Made by a program: the position numbers and the translations under genes
Notes under the pieces: model-generated
Databases searched by the model: none
What the model saw: only the letters and a program-made list of their open reading frames with translations
Told to the model about the DNA's origin: nothing
Shown here: piece by piece, positions 5,472 through 6,740 of the stretch
Position numbering within the stretch: position 1 is the stretch's first letter
How the letters are laid out: every line of letters starts with the position of its first letter
NCBI GenBank assembly: GCA_028705905.1
Contig: JAQWCP010000085.1
Location: 1 to 6,740, forward strand
Origin: Oscillospiraceae bacterium
Lineage (GTDB): Bacteria; Bacillota; Clostridia; Oscillospirales; Oscillospiraceae
DNA: 6,740 nt
Direction: 5' to 3'

Positions 5472-6079
5472 TTTTGCTCATTGATAATTACGACAGCTTT
5501 GCTTATAACTTATACCAAATGATTGGCGCAATACAGCCTGACATCCGGGTCATTCGCAACGATGCCCTTTCGTTGGAGGAAATCCGGGCCATGCATCCTT
5601 CCCATATTGTTTTGTCTCCCGGACCCGGATATCCAAAAGACGCCGGGGTTTGCTTGCAGGCAGCAAAAACGCTGGGAAAAGAAATTCCAATGTTGGGTGT
5701 CTGTCTCGGCCATCAGGCCATTTGTGAAGCATTTGGCGCTACCATCTCCCACGCAAAGCGGCTGATGCACGGAAAGCAGTCAGAGGTCATCCTGCATCCA
5801 GCTTGTCCCCTCTTTCAGGGTGTGGAACACACCATTCCCGTGGCAAGATACCATTCTCTTTCCGCCCAGAAAGAGACCATTCCCGCGTGTCTTACCATCG
5901 TCGCAGAAACAGGCGACGGGGAGGTGATGGGTGTGATGCATGAGGACTTCCCCATCTTTGGTTTGCAATTTCATCCAGAATCCATTTTAACACCGACAGG
6001 TGCCAAGCTGATTCAAAATTTTTTATCTTACGAAGGGAGCTGTCACCATGATTCAGCAAGCAACGTTAAAGCTCATTGA
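5468..6079 (+). CDS. trpG: Anthranilate synthase component II (glutamine amidotransferase)
   Basis: TrpG hydrolyses glutamine and passes ammonia to TrpE. The 203-residue protein is a class I amidotransferase. Seen: DNYDSFAYNL at the N-terminus (6-15), the oxyanion-hole motif LSPGPGYPKDAG (49-60), the nucleophile elbow GVCLGHQAI with Cys79, and FHPES, giving His169 and Glu171 of the triad. The start overlaps the trpE stop as ATGA. Many clostridia use the same protein for folate synthesis with PabB; nothing here shows whether that applies. The C-terminus is odd: after the usual last helix (LIQNFLSYEG) about 13 further residues (SCHHDSASNVKAH) are encoded by the stretch that also contains the start of trpD, giving a 32-bp overlap. 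The trpE neighbour makes trpG the natural name rather than pabA. Confidence 0.96.
   Translation: MILLIDNYDSFAYNLYQMIGAIQPDIRVIRNDALSLEEIRAMHPSHIVLSPGPGYPKDAGVCLQAAKTLGKEIPMLGVCLGHQAICEAFGATISHAKRLMHGKQSEVILHPACPLFQGVEHTIPVARYHSLSAQKETIPACLTIVAETGDGEVMGVMHEDFPIFGLQFHPESILTPTGAKLIQNFLSYEGSCHHDSASNVKAH
6033..6039 (+). promoter_or_regulatory. Ribosome binding site of trpD
   Basis: AAGGGAG lies 8 nt upstream of the ATG at 6048, inside the end of trpG. It supports the first ATG of trpD and hence the 32-bp overlap. Confidence 0.75.
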
Positions 6080-6740
6080 TAAACATTGTTTAACTTACCA
6101 GGAAGCCCGAGATGTGATGCATGAAATCATGAGCGGTGAGGCTTCACAAGTTCAGACAGCCGCATACTTGGCTGCACTCTCCGCCGCCCGGGCTGAAACG
6201 ATCGAGGTTATTACAGGAAGCGCGGCGGAAATGCGAAAACACGGCTTGCAGGTTAATCACGGTCTGTCCGACGTATTTGAAATCGTTGGAACAGGCGGAG
6301 ACGGAGCAAAATCATTCAACATTTCAACCACCGCTTCTCTTGTCATTGCCGCTTCTGGTGTGAAGGTGGCTAAGCACGGAAACCGTGCCGCCTCTTCCAA
6401 AAGCGGGGCCGCCGACTGTCTGGAGGCGCTGGGTGTCAACATCAATTTGACACCGGAACAATGCACCTCCCTGCTGGAGAGTACAGGCATCTGTTTCCTA
6501 TTTGCACAAAAATATCACACATCGATGAAATATGTTGCGCCGGTTCGAAAAGAGCTGGGTATTCGCACCATCTTCAACATCCTCGGCCCCCTCACAAACC
6601 CCGCCGCCGCAACCATGCAGCTTTTGGGCGTCTATACAGAAGAATTGGTGGAACCGCTGGCTCATGTGCTTGCCAATTTGGGTGTCAAGCGCGGGATGGT
6701 GGTATATGGGCAAGATCAATTGGATGAAATCTCTTTGTCT
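6048..6740 (+). CDS. trpD: Anthranilate phosphoribosyltransferase, C-terminus cut by window edge
   Basis: TrpD transfers the phosphoribosyl group of PRPP to anthranilate, the second step of tryptophan synthesis. The visible 231 codons are about two thirds of the usual length. The N-terminus MIQQATLKLIDKHCLTYQEA and DVMHEIMSGEAS (22-33) match the helical dimerisation domain, which supports this start. PRPP and anthranilate sites are seen as GTGGDGAKSFNIST (81-94), KHGNRAASSKSGAAD (109-123), FAQKYHTSMK (152-161), and GIRTIFNILGPLTNP (171-185). Near the edge, the metal-associated LDE (225-227) is present, but the residue before it is Gln224 where Gly is usual (DGLDE). TrpD is separate from TrpG here, unlike the enterobacterial TrpGD fusion. 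The gene is third in the operon and depends on the T-box; trpC, trpF, trpB and trpA would be expected beyond the window. Confidence 0.97.
   Translation, partial: MIQQATLKLIDKHCLTYQEARDVMHEIMSGEASQVQTAAYLAALSAARAETIEVITGSAAEMRKHGLQVNHGLSDVFEIVGTGGDGAKSFNISTTASLVIAASGVKVAKHGNRAASSKSGAADCLEALGVNINLTPEQCTSLLESTGICFLFAQKYHTSMKYVAPVRKELGIRTIFNILGPLTNPAAATMQLLGVYTEELVEPLAHVLANLGVKRGMVVYGQDQLDEISLS

Noticed and set aside
1..6740. Mobile elements, CRISPR repeats, toxin-antitoxin or defence genes, tRNA genes
   Set aside because: No transposase or integrase motifs, no regularly spaced repeats, no attachment-site-like duplications and no tRNA cloverleaf were seen on either strand.

Overview
The window looks like ordinary chromosomal housekeeping DNA from a Firmicute, most likely a clostridial lineage of moderate GC content (roughly half G+C by eye). 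The grounds are a tryptophan T-box riboswitch in front of trpE, strong AGGAGG-type ribosome binding sites, TTGACA/TATAAT-like promoters with 16-17 bp spacers, a bacterial type A RNase P RNA, and tandem M42 peptidase genes. I cannot name the genus from sequence alone.

Left part, minus strand (2960 down to 1): an operon of murD followed by two M42-family metallopeptidase genes. The three reading frames touch or overlap. The last gene leaves the window at position 1, so only its N-terminal 178 codons are present. A sigma-A-type promoter and a leader of about 70 nt precede murD.

Middle, non-coding (2961-3995): back-to-back divergent promoters, one for murD (minus) and one for rnpB (plus). They are followed by the complete RNase P RNA gene, its terminator, a separate promoter, and a full tryptophan T-box leader with mutually exclusive antiterminator and terminator hairpins. 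No protein gene is supported here apart from a very speculative 10-codon leader ORF upstream of murD.

Right part, plus strand (3996-6740): the start of a tryptophan operon, trpE-trpG-trpD, with trpD cut by the window edge. trpE and trpG overlap by 4 bp, and trpG and trpD by 32 bp. TrpE and TrpG together form anthranilate synthase and TrpD performs the next step. The T-box should open the operon when uncharged tRNA-Trp accumulates, and the LLES motif in TrpE suggests feedback inhibition by tryptophan as a second layer.

I found no evidence of a mobile element, CRISPR array, defence system or novel multi-gene system. The more interesting points are the coupling of murD to two M42 peptidases, residue substitutions in the second peptidase, small palindromes and repeats around the three promoters, and the C-terminal tail of TrpG created by the trpD start region.
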